In this document: positions 34,861-45,414 of the stretch, piece by piece
Layout of the letters: every line of letters starts with the position of its first letter
How positions within the stretch are numbered: position 1 is the first letter of the stretch
Source: Diaporthe sp. PMI_573
Lineage: Eukaryota; Ascomycota; Sordariomycetes; Diaporthales; Diaporthaceae
Assembly (NCBI GenBank): GCA_021399435.1
Contig: JAJTUP010000005.1
Span: 1,116,001-1,180,000 of the forward strand
Length of the DNA: 64,000 nt
Reading direction: 5' to 3'
The notes under the pieces: generated by a model
The model's database searches: none
What the model was told of the DNA's origin: nothing
Seen by the model: the letters and a program-made list of their open reading frames with translations, nothing else
Made by a program: the position numbers and the translations under genes

Positions 34861-36996
34861 TCATTGACCCTCTGTCAAAGCTCTGGTCCAGTCAAACTTC
34901 CTCCACCTCTTCTTGAAGGTCTCAGCACGCGGGTCACCCCGACTCCATCTTCCCTGCTTCTTGATGTTGTCGGGTGCGCAGTCCAGCATGCCACCGATAA
35001 TCTCCCTGGCAAATAGGTCACCCTTCGGCCACCTCGAGGAATCGTCCACAACGTGGCCCAATCCGCCGTCGAGTGTGAACCACACGTGGAAGTACGGCAT
35101 CTCCTTGGCTATGCTCCTCCGGAAAGCGAGCCTGCCAGCTCCCTCCCTTGCCTTCTTGCCAGTGTCTATAAGCTTCTTGTGCTGGCTCCACTCCTCCTCG
35201 GTCGCGAGAACAGCCTCACGGAAAAAAGCAGGGGCCGTGTCCCCGAGGTCCCACGGGATGGGAACCGCAACTAGTGCGGCGTGCAGTCGGCGATGAGGGG
35301 CGGCCGCGTTTTCGTAGAAGAGCACCTCGCGGCCTTGCTCATGGTACAGCCTCGTGAGGCTCTTCATGAAATTGCGAATCTCCTCCCACTCATCGTCGTC
35401 GCACTCCAGCAAGTTCGTCCGGTGGCTGATGGGCGCGACGACGGCCCCGCCTTCCGCGCCCTTGAGTTCTGGCTCAGTGGCCAGCGTCAAATACACGCGC
35501 GTCCCAAGTGCAAGGATGGGCGCAATGGGTTGGTCCTGAGGCGGCTGCCGATCCTCGTGGTAGCATAGCGGGCAGGTGTCCAGAACCTTGTTCATCTTCT
35601 GGTACTCGTTGACGGCCATGTTCTTGAGATTGATCTCGGACTTGTGCACGCGCTTGGCAAGTTTCTCGGCGTTCTCATCAAGATACTCCAAGTCGTCGTC
35701 GAATTTGGCATCCTTGGCAATGCGCTCTGCAAGTCGGACGCCCTCGCCGCCTGCTTGGCCTCTGGTACGTTTCTCCTCGCGGACCATGTCATCGATGCTC
35801 ATGTCTTCATTCGCCTCGACTGTGCCACGCTCTCGGCCGCGTTTGTTGTCAATAGCCTTTACCTCGTTCCTTGTTCCTGCGAGCATTCGGCTGTGCGTGG
35901 CGTCCAGGACCACGGCCTTGTCTCCGCTCGCTGTGCCGTTGAAGCGAGCCAATGCGGCATTGTACTCCGCTTCGAGTTTCGCGGCGTCTGGAGCCTTCCG
36001 TAATTTCGCCTTCATAACTTGTGCGCGCATCCGATTGAGCGTGGTCTGGTTCATAGGTGGAACAGCATCCTCCATGACGGCTCCTTGCTCTGGCTCATCA
36101 TCTTGGTCGTAGATCTCTTCTTTCGGTGGCGGACGGGTCTTGGCCATGCGTTCTCGGTACAAATCCCCAGTAGGCTTTTCTGCACCCTTGTAACCCTCTC
36201 CATAGACCTTGCGCCTGTCCACCTCGATCTTCTCCTCCCGTGCATTATCGAAGTCTCTCAAGCTTCCGAAACGCTCCTCGCCGATTTCGTCCGCGGAGCG
36301 GCCAGTCTGTTCTGCTGTCCTGTAGACTGCATTCAGCTTCGTCATCCGCCATTGAGAGCCTTCGTCGCCGAATGAATAGTCGACTTCATTCGTCCCCTCG
36401 TCCAGATCTCTGGCCGCGGCACCACTGTCACCCCCCAAGCCTGTGTTCAGTTCCCTGTGGTGAATGACCCGTTCTGGAGACTTCTTCGGAGGAGGCGTCT
36501 TCTCCTTCTTGCCGCGATGAATGTAGTCGATGTCTATTGCGCCGGTCATCCAGGAGTCTCTTTCCAAGGGGGCGGCCTCTTCTCGAGGTATCTCTTCGTC
36601 TGGCACAGGAAGTTTCTCCTTCGGATCCGTTGATTCGAGGAAGCCTGGTTCTTCGTCCCCAGCATGTTCCCTGTCCTTATGCCTGTGTCGACGCCTTTTG
36701 GAGTCATCTTCGCCTTCCCCTCTCGAATGTCGAGACCGCTTGTGGCGATGACCATCATCGTCAGGGTCGTGCTCCCGAGGGCGATGGTGCCTGCTTCTGT
36801 GGCCGTCTCTATCCCTGCTCCTTTCCCTGTCACGTCTATCGTCGCGATGGTGATCGCGCCTCTCCGGTGACCTCGAGCTTCGATGGTGGTGGCGATGCTT
36901 GTGCTTCTTCTCGCGTCTCTCAGAACGTTCCTCGGCGCGCTCTCTTTCGGCCTTTTCAGCAGCAAGCTGCTTCTCGAAATCGTCGAGCCCGTCCAT
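34861..36996 (-). CDS. cwf19: CWF19-like spliceosomal protein
   Basis: Orthologue-type of Cwf19/CWF19L2, a nuclear protein bound to late spliceosomes (intron-lariat complexes with debranching enzyme). Intronless, 711 residues. Residues 1-130 are charged and rich in Arg/Ser/His/Asp with a coiled start (DFEKQLAAEKAERERAEER). The middle has conserved segments SWMTGAIDIDYIHRGKKEK and EDMSIDDMVREEKRT. The C-terminal third contains the two CwfJ domains: DTCPLCYHED and RVYLTLATEPEL, GAVVAPISHRTNLLECDDDEW, VLFYENAAAPHRRLHAALVAVPIPW, then MPYFHVWFTLDGGLGHVVDD and GRWSRGDPRAETFKKRWRKFDWT. The ATG MDGLDDFEKQL is the family start. Divergent from the GPN1 gene. Confidence 0.95.
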   Translation of the reverse strand: MDGLDDFEKQLAAEKAERERAEERSERREKKHKHRHHHRSSRSPERRDHHRDDRRDRERSRDRDGHRSRHHRPREHDPDDDGHRHKRSRHSRGEGEDDSKRRRHRHKDREHAGDEEPGFLESTDPKEKLPVPDEEIPREEAAPLERDSWMTGAIDIDYIHRGKKEKTPPPKKSPERVIHHRELNTGLGGDSGAAARDLDEGTNEVDYSFGDEGSQWRMTKLNAVYRTAEQTGRSADEIGEERFGSLRDFDNAREEKIEVDRRKVYGEGYKGAEKPTGDLYRERMAKTRPPPKEEIYDQDDEPEQGAVMEDAVPPMNQTTLNRMRAQVMKAKLRKAPDAAKLEAEYNAALARFNGTASGDKAVVLDATHSRMLAGTRNEVKAIDNKRGRERGTVEANEDMSIDDMVREEKRTRGQAGGEGVRLAERIAKDAKFDDDLEYLDENAEKLAKRVHKSEINLKNMAVNEYQKMNKVLDTCPLCYHEDRQPPQDQPIAPILALGTRVYLTLATEPELKGAEGGAVVAPISHRTNLLECDDDEWEEIRNFMKSLTRLYHEQGREVLFYENAAAPHRRLHAALVAVPIPWDLGDTAPAFFREAVLATEEEWSQHKKLIDTGKKAREGAGRLAFRRSIAKEMPYFHVWFTLDGGLGHVVDDSSRWPKGDLFAREIIGGMLDCAPDNIKKQGRWSRGDPRAETFKKRWRKFDWTRALTEGQ

Positions 36997-37343
36997 TGTA
37001 GACGAACCACGCAGATTGAAGCAGGGCCTATGATTCGATGAAGACTCTGAGCTGGATGGTTAAGAGCTTCAGAGGGGCGTCCTTGAGACAAAGAGAATCT
37101 AGTAATTGGAACTGTGACGTGATGCTCCCAAATCCTCGCCTTGGGGTAGCTCCAGAATTAAGGCAGCGGCAGGGTTGTCCTGTCAGCGGCAGGCAACTGG
37201 AGCTAGGTCTCCCCACAGTGACATCGATAGTGCCCCGCAGACACTGGGAAACTTTTCATGTGAGGTTGTTCCCCTAAGTCCAAACCAACTAACCACGTGC
37301 CGAAATCTTGGAGCACTGCCCCGTACGAGGCAAGCAAAGGACT
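36997..37343. promoter_or_regulatory. shared divergent promoter, CWF19 and GPN1
   Basis: Only 347 bp separate the start codons of two housekeeping genes transcribed away from each other, so both promoters must lie here or overlap. No clear TATA box is visible on either strand. The arrangement suggests a nucleosome-free bidirectional promoter; co-expression is inference. Confidence 0.6.
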
Positions 37344-38531
37344 ATGGCATCCGCTTCGACAGCAACAAACAGCCAGCCTGGCGCTGAGAATGGCCAGCAG
37401 CCTGTCGCCGTCGTGTGCGTCGGCATGGCCGGGTCGGGCAAGACGACCTTCATGCAACGCATCAACGCTCACCTCCACGGGAAGAAGGACCCGCCCTACG
37501 TGATCAACCTCGACCCAGCGGTGCTCAACGTCCCCTTCGACAGCAATATCGATATTCGAGACAGTGTCAACTACAAGGAGGTCATGAAGCAGTACAACTT
37601 GGGCCCGAACGGCGGCATCCTCACCTCCCTCAACCTCTTCGCGACCAAGGTAGACCAGATCCTCGGCCTCCTCGAGAAGCGCACACAGCCCGACCCCGCC
37701 AACCCGGGCCGGAAGCCGATCCATAACATCCTGGTGGACACGCCCGGGCAGATCGAGGTGTTCGTGTGGTCCGCCTCAGGCACGATCCTGCTCGAGAGCC
37801 TGGCGTCGAGCTTCCCGACCGTCATCGCATACATCATCGACACCCCGCGGACGAGCTCGACGTCGACGTTCATGAGCAACATGCTCTACGCCTGCAGCAT
37901 CCTGTACAAGACCAAGCTCCCCATGATCCTCGTCTTCAACAAGACAGACGTCAAGGATGCCAGCTTCGCCAAGGAGTGGATGACGGACTTCGAGGCCTTC
38001 CAGGCTGCGCTGCAGGACGACGAGAACAGCAATGCGTTCGGCGGGGCAGAGGGAGGCGACGGCGGTGGCAGCGGGTACATGGGGAGTCTGCTGAACAGCA
38101 TGAGCCTGATGCTTGAGGAGTTCTACGCGCACCTGAGCGTCGTGGGCGTGAGCAGCATGACAGGCGCGGGCGTCGACGACTTCTTCGAGGCTGTCGCCGT
38201 GAAGGCCGAGGAGTTCAAGAGGGACTACCAGCCAGAGCTTGAGAAGAAGAGGAAGGAGAGGGACGAGGCGAAGCGGGCGACGAGGGAGAAGGAGCTCGAC
38301 AAGATGATGAAGGGCATGTCCATGTCTGGCCTTGCCAAAGGTGAGAAGAAGGACGGCGACGGCGACATCGATGCCATCAGCGACCAGGACTCCGAAGAAT
38401 ATGATGATGATGAGGGAGCCGGCGATGGCCTACAGGCGAGATACGAGACGGCGATGGAGGGCGGCGCAGACTCACTGAGCCAGGAGGCCAGCTTTGCAAA
38501 GTTTCTAGCCCAGCAGCAGAAACAAGGTTAG
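37344..38531 (+). CDS. NPA3: GPN-loop GTPase 1 (Npa3/XAB1)
   Basis: GPN1-type GTPase required for assembly and nuclear import of RNA polymerase II; cytosolic, forms dimers with GPN2/GPN3. Intronless, 395 residues from ATG 37344. The P-loop GMAGSGKTT is at residues 27-35, the family-defining GPN tripeptide at 87-89 within YNLGPNGGI, switch/G3 VDTPGQIE near 130, and the G4 motif FNKTD near 185. [13 protein letters not shown] precedes a charged C-terminal coiled coil ([25 protein letters not shown]) and an acidic tail, all as in fungal orthologues. The frame extends upstream to a TTG at 37308, but the first ATG is preferred. It converges with RPB12 443 bp downstream. Confidence 0.95.
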   Translation: MASASTATNSQPGAENGQQPVAVVCVGMAGSGKTTFMQRINAHLHGKKDPPYVINLDPAVLNVPFDSNIDIRDSVNYKEVMKQYNLGPNGGILTSLNLFATKVDQILGLLEKRTQPDPANPGRKPIHNILVDTPGQIEVFVWSASGTILLESLASSFPTVIAYIIDTPRTSSTSTFMSNMLYACSILYKTKLPMILVFNKTDVKDASFAKEWMTDFEAFQAALQDDENSNAFGGAEGGDGGGSGYMGSLLNSMSLMLEEFYAHLSVVGVSSMTGAGVDDFFEAVAVKAEEFKRDYQPELEKKRKERDEAKRATREKELDKMMKGMSMSGLAKGEKKDGDGDIDAISDQDSEEYDDDEGAGDGLQARYETAMEGGADSLSQEASFAKFLAQQQKQG

Positions 38532-38973
38532 CCGTGGGCAGGTTTGAAAGTTCTTGTGATATTCGCGCCCGTTTGGGCGAGTATGGTCGTCAAAATTGCA
38601 TATCAGAGCGGGTCTGCTCAGGGGAAAGGGTGCGCATCTGTGTGGCGTTCGGTTTATAGGGTCTTGATACCATCAGACATTGTCTAGAAAATCCATTCGG
38701 AAGTCATTTACTCCTCAACTCCAGATGATCAAGTGCTCCACCCCCTTTTCAGTAATGTCGACGGCTGTCTGTTTGGGCCCCATGCTCCATACAGTTCAGC
38801 GACGAGGTATTCTTCAATAACAACTCTTATCCGTCCTAATGCCAGCCCGATGCCCCTTCAATCCTCACCCGTCCGCGGACTGCGACTGGCCCGTTTATCA
38901 TGCGTTCGCGACCACTCGTCTCGCTTCTGGGTTGCTCTCACCACCCACGGTCCACGGTACTCGAATATTGTGT
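38532..38973. other. convergent 3' region of GPN1 and RPB12
   Basis: No gene; holds the 3' untranslated regions and terminators of both convergent genes. No distinct polyadenylation signal stands out. Confidence 0.5.
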
Positions 38974-39290
38974 CTACCGAGCCTCGAACTGGATCATTCT
39001 GCGTTTCGACAATGTCAGCCCAACTGTGCCTCTCGCTGCTCAAATGTATGCGGCCTGACTCACCTCTTTGTCCGCTCCTTGTACAGCACACGACAACCGC
39101 AGTCCTTGCACCGGATGGGGTCGGCCTTCCTAAGGTGGGTGGAGGAGCCGCAGTCGCCGCACAGGTACTTCATCTGGGCATTATCGTCGCGGAAGTCCGG
39201 GTTGAAGGCGCTGGGCTTGGCGGCGAGGGTAGCGGCGCCGAAGCTGCCGCCTGGGGAGCCGGTCGGGACGGTGTAGCCTTCGCGGGACAT
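38974..39290 (-). CDS. RPB12: RNA polymerases I/II/III subunit RPB12 (RPABC4)
   Basis: Zinc-binding subunit shared by the three nuclear RNA polymerases. Exons 39290-39064 and 38998-38974 total 252 nt, 83 residues; the second exon has only 25 nt and encodes the conserved end MIQFEAR. The zinc ribbon is complete: KYLCGDCGSSTHL and DPIRCKDCGCRVLYKERTKR (two CxxC pairs). The N-terminal 35 residues are a non-conserved Gly/Ala/Ser leader, making the protein somewhat longer than the roughly 70 residues of yeast. An in-frame upstream TTG-type extension is ignored because ATG 39290 starts the typical MSREGY leader. Confidence 0.95.
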
Positions 39291-39769
39291 GTCGGTGGTT
39301 TGGGGGAGTAGGTTCGAAAGGTGTAGTCGAATGGCAGGCAAAAGGCGTGGAAAAGGGTGCGAAGATGAACACAGAGACCTTTTGGGTGATGGCTTCAGAA
39401 TCTGGATGTCGCCGAGAAGAAAAGCTGCCAGTGAAGCCGAAGTTGAGGCCTAGATGCTGAGAAAATTGGGCGGTCGAGATCGGCGGCGGCAGAATCTGAG
39501 CTTGCCTGCCGCGCGTTTGACCGTTGCGACAGGGGTCTGGGCATGAGCCGAGGCTTATCTAAATCCAGGAACCCCCAAGGTATCATGTTCATGACGTGCT
39601 GCGATAGTGAGACCACTTGCTTGACCTCAAGCCATATGTACATATTCCCTCTAACTTGGCTGCGGGAGCTCGGACTGCAGACCTCTCCTTCATGACAACA
39701 GCCCAACCTATTTCGTGCAGGCTGGCCGACCACAAATACTTACACCAAAGCCGGTGACACGACCGCACG
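39291..39769. promoter_or_regulatory. divergent promoter, RPB12 and HIT gene
   Basis: A 479-bp spacer between divergently transcribed genes. It has no open frame with support and must contain both promoters. No TATA-type element is obvious. Confidence 0.45.
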
Positions 39770-40411
39770 ATGGCGCCTCTTGTGCCAGACGCGTCATTCG
39801 ACGAACCGAAGCCAACAAACCCAGCCTCAACCCCATCTTTGGGCGACGACAGCAAAGCCAAGTGTCCCTTTTGCCGAATAGCAGCCCTCTACAAGCCATA
39901 CGACCCAGCCTCGCCCCCAGCAACCGACTCGCCGGCCCTCTCCACCACCAAGGCCGACCCCAACCCAGAGACCTACGTCCTCCTCTCCACACCAGACGTA
40001 ATCGCCTTCCTCGACATCATGCCCCTGTCGCGGGGCCACCTTCTTCTCTGTCCCCGAAGGCACTCCCCGAAGCTAACGGGGACCACGCCCCACGAGGCCC
40101 GCGAGCTGGGTTACTACCTGCGCGTGCTGTCCGCGGCGCTTAGCAGGGCGACGGGCGTGGACGACTGGAACGTCGTGCAGAACAACGGCGCCGCCGCCGC
40201 GCAGGTCGTGCCGCACATGCACTATCATATCATCCCGCGGCCGGAGATCCGGGCGCAGGGCCGGTGGAGCGAGAAGTTCACCATGTTTGGCCGGGGCCAG
40301 AGGAGCGACCTTGATGCTGAGGACGGGGAGCAGCTCGCGGGCAGCGTGAGGGCTGAGGTTGCGAGGGTGCTGGGGGAGGAGGCGGCGCAGGCGGTTAAGG
40401 GGAAGCTGTGA
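39770..40411 (+). CDS. HIT-domain nucleotide hydrolase
   Basis: HIT-superfamily phosphoramidase/dinucleotide hydrolase (Hint/Fhit-like), probably cytosolic or nuclear. Intronless, 213 residues. CPFCRIAALYKPYDP opens the domain with a CxxC pair, then VIAFLDIMPLSRGHLLLCPRRH, the NVVQNNGAAAAQVVPHMHYHIIP block with the catalytic histidine triad (His149, His151, His153) and a short charged C-terminus. The helix between (LGYYLRVLSAALSRATG) is typical. Start ATG 39770 is the first in the frame. Substrate could be an AMP-lysine or an ApnA; the sequence does not decide. Confidence 0.92.
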   Translation: MAPLVPDASFDEPKPTNPASTPSLGDDSKAKCPFCRIAALYKPYDPASPPATDSPALSTTKADPNPETYVLLSTPDVIAFLDIMPLSRGHLLLCPRRHSPKLTGTTPHEARELGYYLRVLSAALSRATGVDDWNVVQNNGAAAAQVVPHMHYHIIPRPEIRAQGRWSEKFTMFGRGQRSDLDAEDGEQLAGSVRAEVARVLGEEAAQAVKGKL

Positions 40412-41220
40412 GTTGCTGCGGCGTGGGAGTACAGCCCTCTTGGCAGGTTCATGAACGAGGAGCGAGGCCCGGTGGAGCTTTGATACGACTGTGATACTAC
40501 AGTGAGGTGAGCTACTGCGTTCTACTTGACCTTTGCGTTCTTCGTGCTGGCCCGTCCAGGGCACTTTACCATTGAAACTTTGGCCCAGGTCCACGCAATG
40601 GTGCCAGAGAGGGACACTGGATTGTCCGTCAGTCTCAATGTGAAAGGCCCGGCAAACAGATAGCAGCGAGGGTACGGACCAACGACAAATGGCCTTGTCA
40701 CCCTACGCTGCTCATGCGATCAACTATACCCCGTGGGGACTCATACATCATCAACCCTGGATTACTCGCGCAATACAACTCTGAGCCCGGCTCTTTAAAT
40801 CCTGGAAACGGATAAGAGCCTGCTTATTTCTACTGTACCGAGGAATGTGCGCGAGTTGTGGCGCATTGGTGTAGGCGCTCTACTGGTCCAATTTCACAAG
40901 AAACAAGAATTGACACCGGACCGAAAACGAACACCGGCTTATGTGCGACATTTACGCAAGGTGCCGCAAGTCGTGAGGCTTATGGTCGGATACCTGAATG
41001 TGCGGGAGACGGAGCGAGAGCAAGAGAAGTGACTAGCGAACAATTGCCTGATCTGAATACTTCTAGAAGCCAAGGCGCCAGCCACATTAGACCGCGGACT
41101 GTTGAGCAAAGGTTGCTGGGTATAGGTCATTTATTGTTTATTGTATTACTAGTAGACCTGCCCCACCAATCTTTGCAGATCCTTCATTATCTATTTGGTA
41201 TATAATCCCCAGATAACCAC
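40412..41220. other. intergenic, no gene seen
   Basis: 3' regions of the HIT gene and of the leftward aldo-keto reductase gene; the small plus-strand frames near 40850-41200 have no motif. Confidence 0.5.
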
Positions 41221-42201
41221 CTACTCGTCATCTCCGTGGAACACCCGGATTGGCAGCCACGCGTCACCGCAGACCTTGAACCTCTCCTGGATGCCGTCCA
41301 GGGCAGCAATCTCCTCGTCGGTCAGGCTCCAGCCGTCCAGCTCCCTGTTGGCGACGATGCGCGACTCTGTGACGCTCTTGGGCAGGACGGAGAAGCCCTT
41401 CTGGAGGCCCCAGACGAGCAGGACCTGCTGCGGCGACTTGCCCTTGTTCTTGGCGATGGACAGGAGGGCCTCGTTCTTGCCGAGCGGGGAGTCTGTGCTG
41501 CCGAGGGGCGAGTAGGCCGAGGGGTGGATGTTCTTGCCCTGGAGGTACTTGATGAGCTTGGGCGAGGGGTTGCAGGGGTGCAGCTCGATCTGGTTGACGG
41601 CGGGGGTGACCTTTGTGGTCTCGGCGGCGAGGAGCTTCTCCATGTTGGTGATGTCGAAGTTGGACACGCCGATGTTCTTGACCTTGCCCGTGTCGAGCAG
41701 CTTCTGCAGCTCGCGCCACGTGTCGACGAAGTTCCAGTCCGGGTAGTGCTTCTTGAGGTCCTCCGGGTCTGTGGAGCTGGGCCAGTGCATGAGGTACAGG
41801 TCGAGGTAGTCGGTCTGCAGGTTCTCGAGGGACTTGCTGAAGCCCTCTGTGACGCGCTTGTGCCAGGGGTTGTCGAGCTTCGTCGTCAGCCAGATCTCGG
41901 ACCTGGGCACGCCCGAGGCCTTGATCCCGTCACCGACCTCCTTCTCGTTGCCGTAGGCGAAGGCGGTGTCGATGTGTCGGTAGCCTGCCCTGAGGGCCGC
42001 CTCAACGGCGTTTTTGACCTCGTTGGGCTGGGACTGCCATGTTCCCAGGCCCAGGGCTGGGATCTTGGCGCCCGTGTTCAGGGTGTAGGTCTTACTGGTG
42101 GTGGTGTGTCAGTGAACAGAAGTGGCAAGCGAGAATAGAAGCAGAGGGGCAGAGTTGGGAAGAGGGATCAGTACTCACGTGGTGTTCTTGACGGCAGCCA
42201 T
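41221..42201 (-). CDS. aldo-keto reductase
   Basis: NADPH-dependent AKR of the glycerol/aldose reductase type reducing aldehydes or sugars to alcohols in the cytosol. Two exons, 42201-42179 (23 nt) and 42094-41221, total 897 nt, 298 residues. TIM-barrel landmarks are complete: LGLGTWQS, RHIDTAFAYGNE with catalytic Asp50 and Tyr55, WLTTKLDN with Lys80, YLMHWP with His111, VSNFDITNMEKLL, VNQIELHP, SAYSPLG and the coenzyme-binding VLPKSVTESRIVAN. The C-terminus LPIRVFHGDDE is usual for fungal homologues. A long plus-strand frame at 41236-42138 is only a GC-bias shadow. TATTTATA-like sequence at about 42334-42342 may be the TATA element. Substrate specificity is not inferable. Confidence 0.95.
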
Positions 42202-43320
42202 GATTCTTGACATTCAATGGACGTGTCTGGTGGGTATCAAGATGTGTTTACGTCGAAGTTCTGTGTGTATGGCGAGGGAGGAATGAGGGAGCTCAAGAGA
42301 ACGAGAAGCAATACGAGGCGAGTGCCAGGACAGGTATTTATGATGGTGTACCTAGGTAGGACAACCCGCCACCAATGCTAGATTCCAAGACGATAAGAGC
42401 AAACAAGTATCACAGTAGAACAGATCCGCCGCGGGTATCGGACCGAAACCATGGGAAGGACAGAATTAGGTAAGAATCCGTCAACCTCCATGCCGTGGGT
42501 GCGCATTAAGCGATCGGTGATCTACAAAGCCGGGCGAGCTCTCACGATGGAAGATGCCCAGGCACCCTAGCAACTATTAGCAGCCAGGCGACTTGGAAGG
42601 TCGACGCGCGGGAGAATACCCCGCCGTGGGGCATCCATCCCTCTCGAGACCCGCCAGACGTCATTAGGATCCTCCCTCCGTCATTGGTGCGGATGGACGG
42701 CGGGACATTCCTTTCTCCCTGCTGCTAATGACAATTTCCATTCAGCCGCCTCGGTATGTCTCGATTTTAACCATGTCGATTCAGCTCGAGCTAGAAAAGA
42801 TTTTGTTAAGTACTGTGAACAGCTTGCCGTGGCGACTCCTGCAAGTCCCTGCAAGACATCGCATCGCGAATCAGCCACTTTCCACTTTAATTAATAGTGG
42901 CTGACAGCTCAAATTCACTCACATATTCGATAAGTGAAGCACAAACTTGGAAAATTTTTGGAACAGTTGCCTCGAGCTCGGTAAGCAGAAGAAGGGGTAT
43001 GCAGAGGATCCCCAGAAAGGAGGGCAGCCTCGCAGTATATACTATAAGAGGGCGCCTGCGCGCAACACTCGAGCGAGATGCTCCGAGGTTGTTATCAGCA
43101 GTTTTCTGGAATCGCGGCATCAGGAAATCAAGTGCTTTCCACGCTCAAAATTCAAGTGTAGCTCGAGCTAACCGCAAGACTCAAGTCACATCTCATGATT
43201 AAAGACAAGGAAGGCCTTGAGCCTCGTGATGATAGTTCACAATAGAACTGCATTACTGGTGCGGTAGTCTCAGGGCTATGCCAAAGCTAGCTTTTCAGGT
43301 CTCTTCACAACTGCTGCTCG
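42202..43320. other. intergenic, no gene seen
   Basis: Promoter of the aldo-keto reductase gene, followed by sequence without recognisable coding content. Confidence 0.5.
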
Positions 43321-43941
43321 ATGCCCTCTTTTCTCGGAATGCTGGCTAAGTCAAAAGGCACCCATGATCATCTCTTGACAAATCGAGTACATTCCGGATA
43401 TTCCAAATGCACCAACACCGCATACCCAAAATTTATCCAAGGCAACACCGCGGACATTGTATTGGTTGGGCCCCTCTTCCAAGATGGTAGAATCGACAAA
43501 TTAGCCGGACTTCAGGACATGGCCATATCCCGAAGCATTCACCTTGTCGGTCTGGATGTCGAGGGCCAGGATGGCGTATCAAACGGCGTGAACCGTATCA
43601 GCGTGGCAGCTCGTGCGGCGCCAGATACGGGCATCCTGTCTGGCGGCACACAGCATGCCGAAGTGCCGGTGGACCTTTCCGACATGATGGAAAGGCACGG
43701 GGTGGAAGCACATCTGGTGAACAGGCTGGATGCAATTATGGGCTGGGACCACGCTTCGGGCCAAGCAGGTGAGATGATTCTAGTGACTTGGGACTGCCAG
43801 AGCGAGCTTTACACCAGGCCACCTGCTTACCCAGACTTACTCACTGCTTCCCTCGCTGGATCGATCTCAGCGACATTGTACTCGGAAGCATGGCCAGAGA
43901 CCCTAAGATTATGGAGAAGATTGATATGTGGCCTTTCGTAG
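43321..43941 (+). CDS. uncharacterised open frame, 206 codons
   Basis: An uninterrupted ATG-initiated frame. I recognise no family. The segment NTADIVLVGPLFQDGRIDKLAGLQDMAI and the following Gly/Val/Asp-rich part read somewhat like a globular protein, but there is no signal peptide, membrane segment or cofactor motif. The complementary strand is not better. It may be a spurious frame or a fragment of a decayed gene. Confidence 0.25.
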   Translation: MPSFLGMLAKSKGTHDHLLTNRVHSGYSKCTNTAYPKFIQGNTADIVLVGPLFQDGRIDKLAGLQDMAISRSIHLVGLDVEGQDGVSNGVNRISVAARAAPDTGILSGGTQHAEVPVDLSDMMERHGVEAHLVNRLDAIMGWDHASGQAGEMILVTWDCQSELYTRPPAYPDLLTASLAGSISATLYSEAWPETLRLWRRLICGLS

Positions 43942-44637
43942 GGCAGTGAGTGGGCCATATGTCTGAGTCACTTCCAACCTACTGTACAAACGAAATACCC
44001 CTGAGCCAATCCAGGACCGCTCGAATCAAGTGGTGAATTTGGAACGTTTAACATATACCTGAAGCGCAAATATGGCGTCTGTTTATGGCGTAATACCCAG
44101 ATGCCAGGAGCGAGTTTCTCAAATCTTCTTGTTCACTTATCAATTTTGTTTGCCATCATCGAGAGCCTGGGGTTCGCTCTTCAGTCACAACTCCGTAAGT
44201 TTTCTCAAGCTACCCATCTCTAAGCCAACGCAATGCGAAATGGAGTGATTGACTCAACGGTGATTGTTCGGCTTTTTCAAATTGATTATGATCAGTGATG
44301 CAAAGGATCCCCATTCACCGGATGCGGAGCTCTTGTAGTCAGCCGTCGTTTGTTCTTCCGGTGAATACTATTACCATCGCATACCTGTCTTTCCCAACAG
44401 TGACAGGTACAAAGTGAAGCTTCTAAATTCTCTAGGTAATATTTAACATCTGCTGACCCTTGACTTTGGTAATGGAATGTTTGTGGAGGCAATCTCCGAC
44501 ATCTCTCCAGCACCTTTCCCTCCCTCTTACCGTGCATACACAAACAAACGCTGCGACTTACCACCACATGAATTTCAGTGAGTCGCTCAGAGACATATCG
44601 AGCATGTGAACAGTCTAACACTCCCGTCTAGTACATC
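43942..44637. other. upstream region of phosphatase gene
   Basis: No gene seen; a pyrimidine-rich stretch near 44505-44530 precedes the start codon by about 110 bp, common in fungal promoters. Confidence 0.45.
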
Positions 44638-45369
44638 ATGACAGACCTTTTCAGGGACGTCTCCGTTGACGAAATCACCCCTGGTCTCTTCATAGGCAAC
44701 ATGGCGTGCGTTGAGAGCGAGAGGACCCTGAAACAGCTCAAGATCACTGCAGTCGTCTCGGTCGTTTCGACATATCGCAGACCGTTTCCCCAGCCGAGCA
44801 CTCAATCTGGCTTGAAGAGACACCACCGACATCCCCTGGAGAAGCTGTACGACGTGAAGGACCGAATCGTCGTCTTTGTCGACGATACTCGCTCGGATAA
44901 CATCTTCCGGCACTTCGAAGGCGCATGCAAGTTCATCGACTCTCAGTTGCACCGAAGGGGAGCCGGGTGTGTTCTTGTCCACTGTACCCTCGGAATTTCT
45001 CGGTCCGTCAGCATTGTGGCGGCATACATCATGTGGAAATGGGGCTTCTGCACATCTCGGGCTCTCCAATACATCAAGAAGAAGCGAAGCAAGGCCTCTC
45101 CAAACGAAGGCTTCATCGACCAGCTACTTGTTTGGGAAAAGCTCAGGTGCAACCCGTGGTTGAGTCGGCGGTTCCATGTCCGGCCTCAAGCATACTACGA
45201 CATGACAAATCGGCTCGAGAATTACAAGCGCATTCGCGAGGTGAGAAAGACCATGGAGATGGCTTCAGAGGAGAAGGCCACGAGGGGCATTCACCGGACG
45301 AAAGACAGCACAAGAGCGCACAGCGTGCAAGACCACACATTCAGATACTGCACAAGAGCCAAGCATTGA
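44638..45369 (+). CDS. dual-specificity protein phosphatase
   Basis: Cysteine-based phosphatase that removes phosphate from Tyr and Ser/Thr in proteins (atypical DSP group). Intronless, 243 residues. The domain starts at DEITPGLFIGNMACVES and contains LKITAVVSVVS, a YDVKDRIVVFVDDTRSDNI strand with the general-acid Asp (82 or 83), the signature VHCTLGISRSVSIVAAYIM with nucleophile Cys116 and Arg122, and the AIT-like KKKRSKASPNEGFIDQL. The C-terminal 60 residues are basic and without domain. The stretch FPQPSTQSGLKRHHRH is an insertion. Its stop codon lies 45 bp from that of the convergent RNase gene, so the 3' ends must overlap. Confidence 0.92.
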   Translation: MTDLFRDVSVDEITPGLFIGNMACVESERTLKQLKITAVVSVVSTYRRPFPQPSTQSGLKRHHRHPLEKLYDVKDRIVVFVDDTRSDNIFRHFEGACKFIDSQLHRRGAGCVLVHCTLGISRSVSIVAAYIMWKWGFCTSRALQYIKKKRSKASPNEGFIDQLLVWEKLRCNPWLSRRFHVRPQAYYDMTNRLENYKRIREVRKTMEMASEEKATRGIHRTKDSTRAHSVQDHTFRYCTRAKH

Positions 45370-45414
45370 AAGAAAGCCCGTGAAGGGCAAGAATGATGCA
45401 AGATATCAATGCAT

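Noticed and set aside
35576..36112. 178-codon plus-strand frame inside CWF19
   Set aside because: Ser/Arg-rich composition is the complement of the charged CWF19 coding sequence; no independent support.
41236..42138. 300-codon plus-strand frame opposite the aldo-keto reductase
   Set aside because: It is the antisense shadow of a high-GC3 gene; the minus strand has every AKR catalytic residue.
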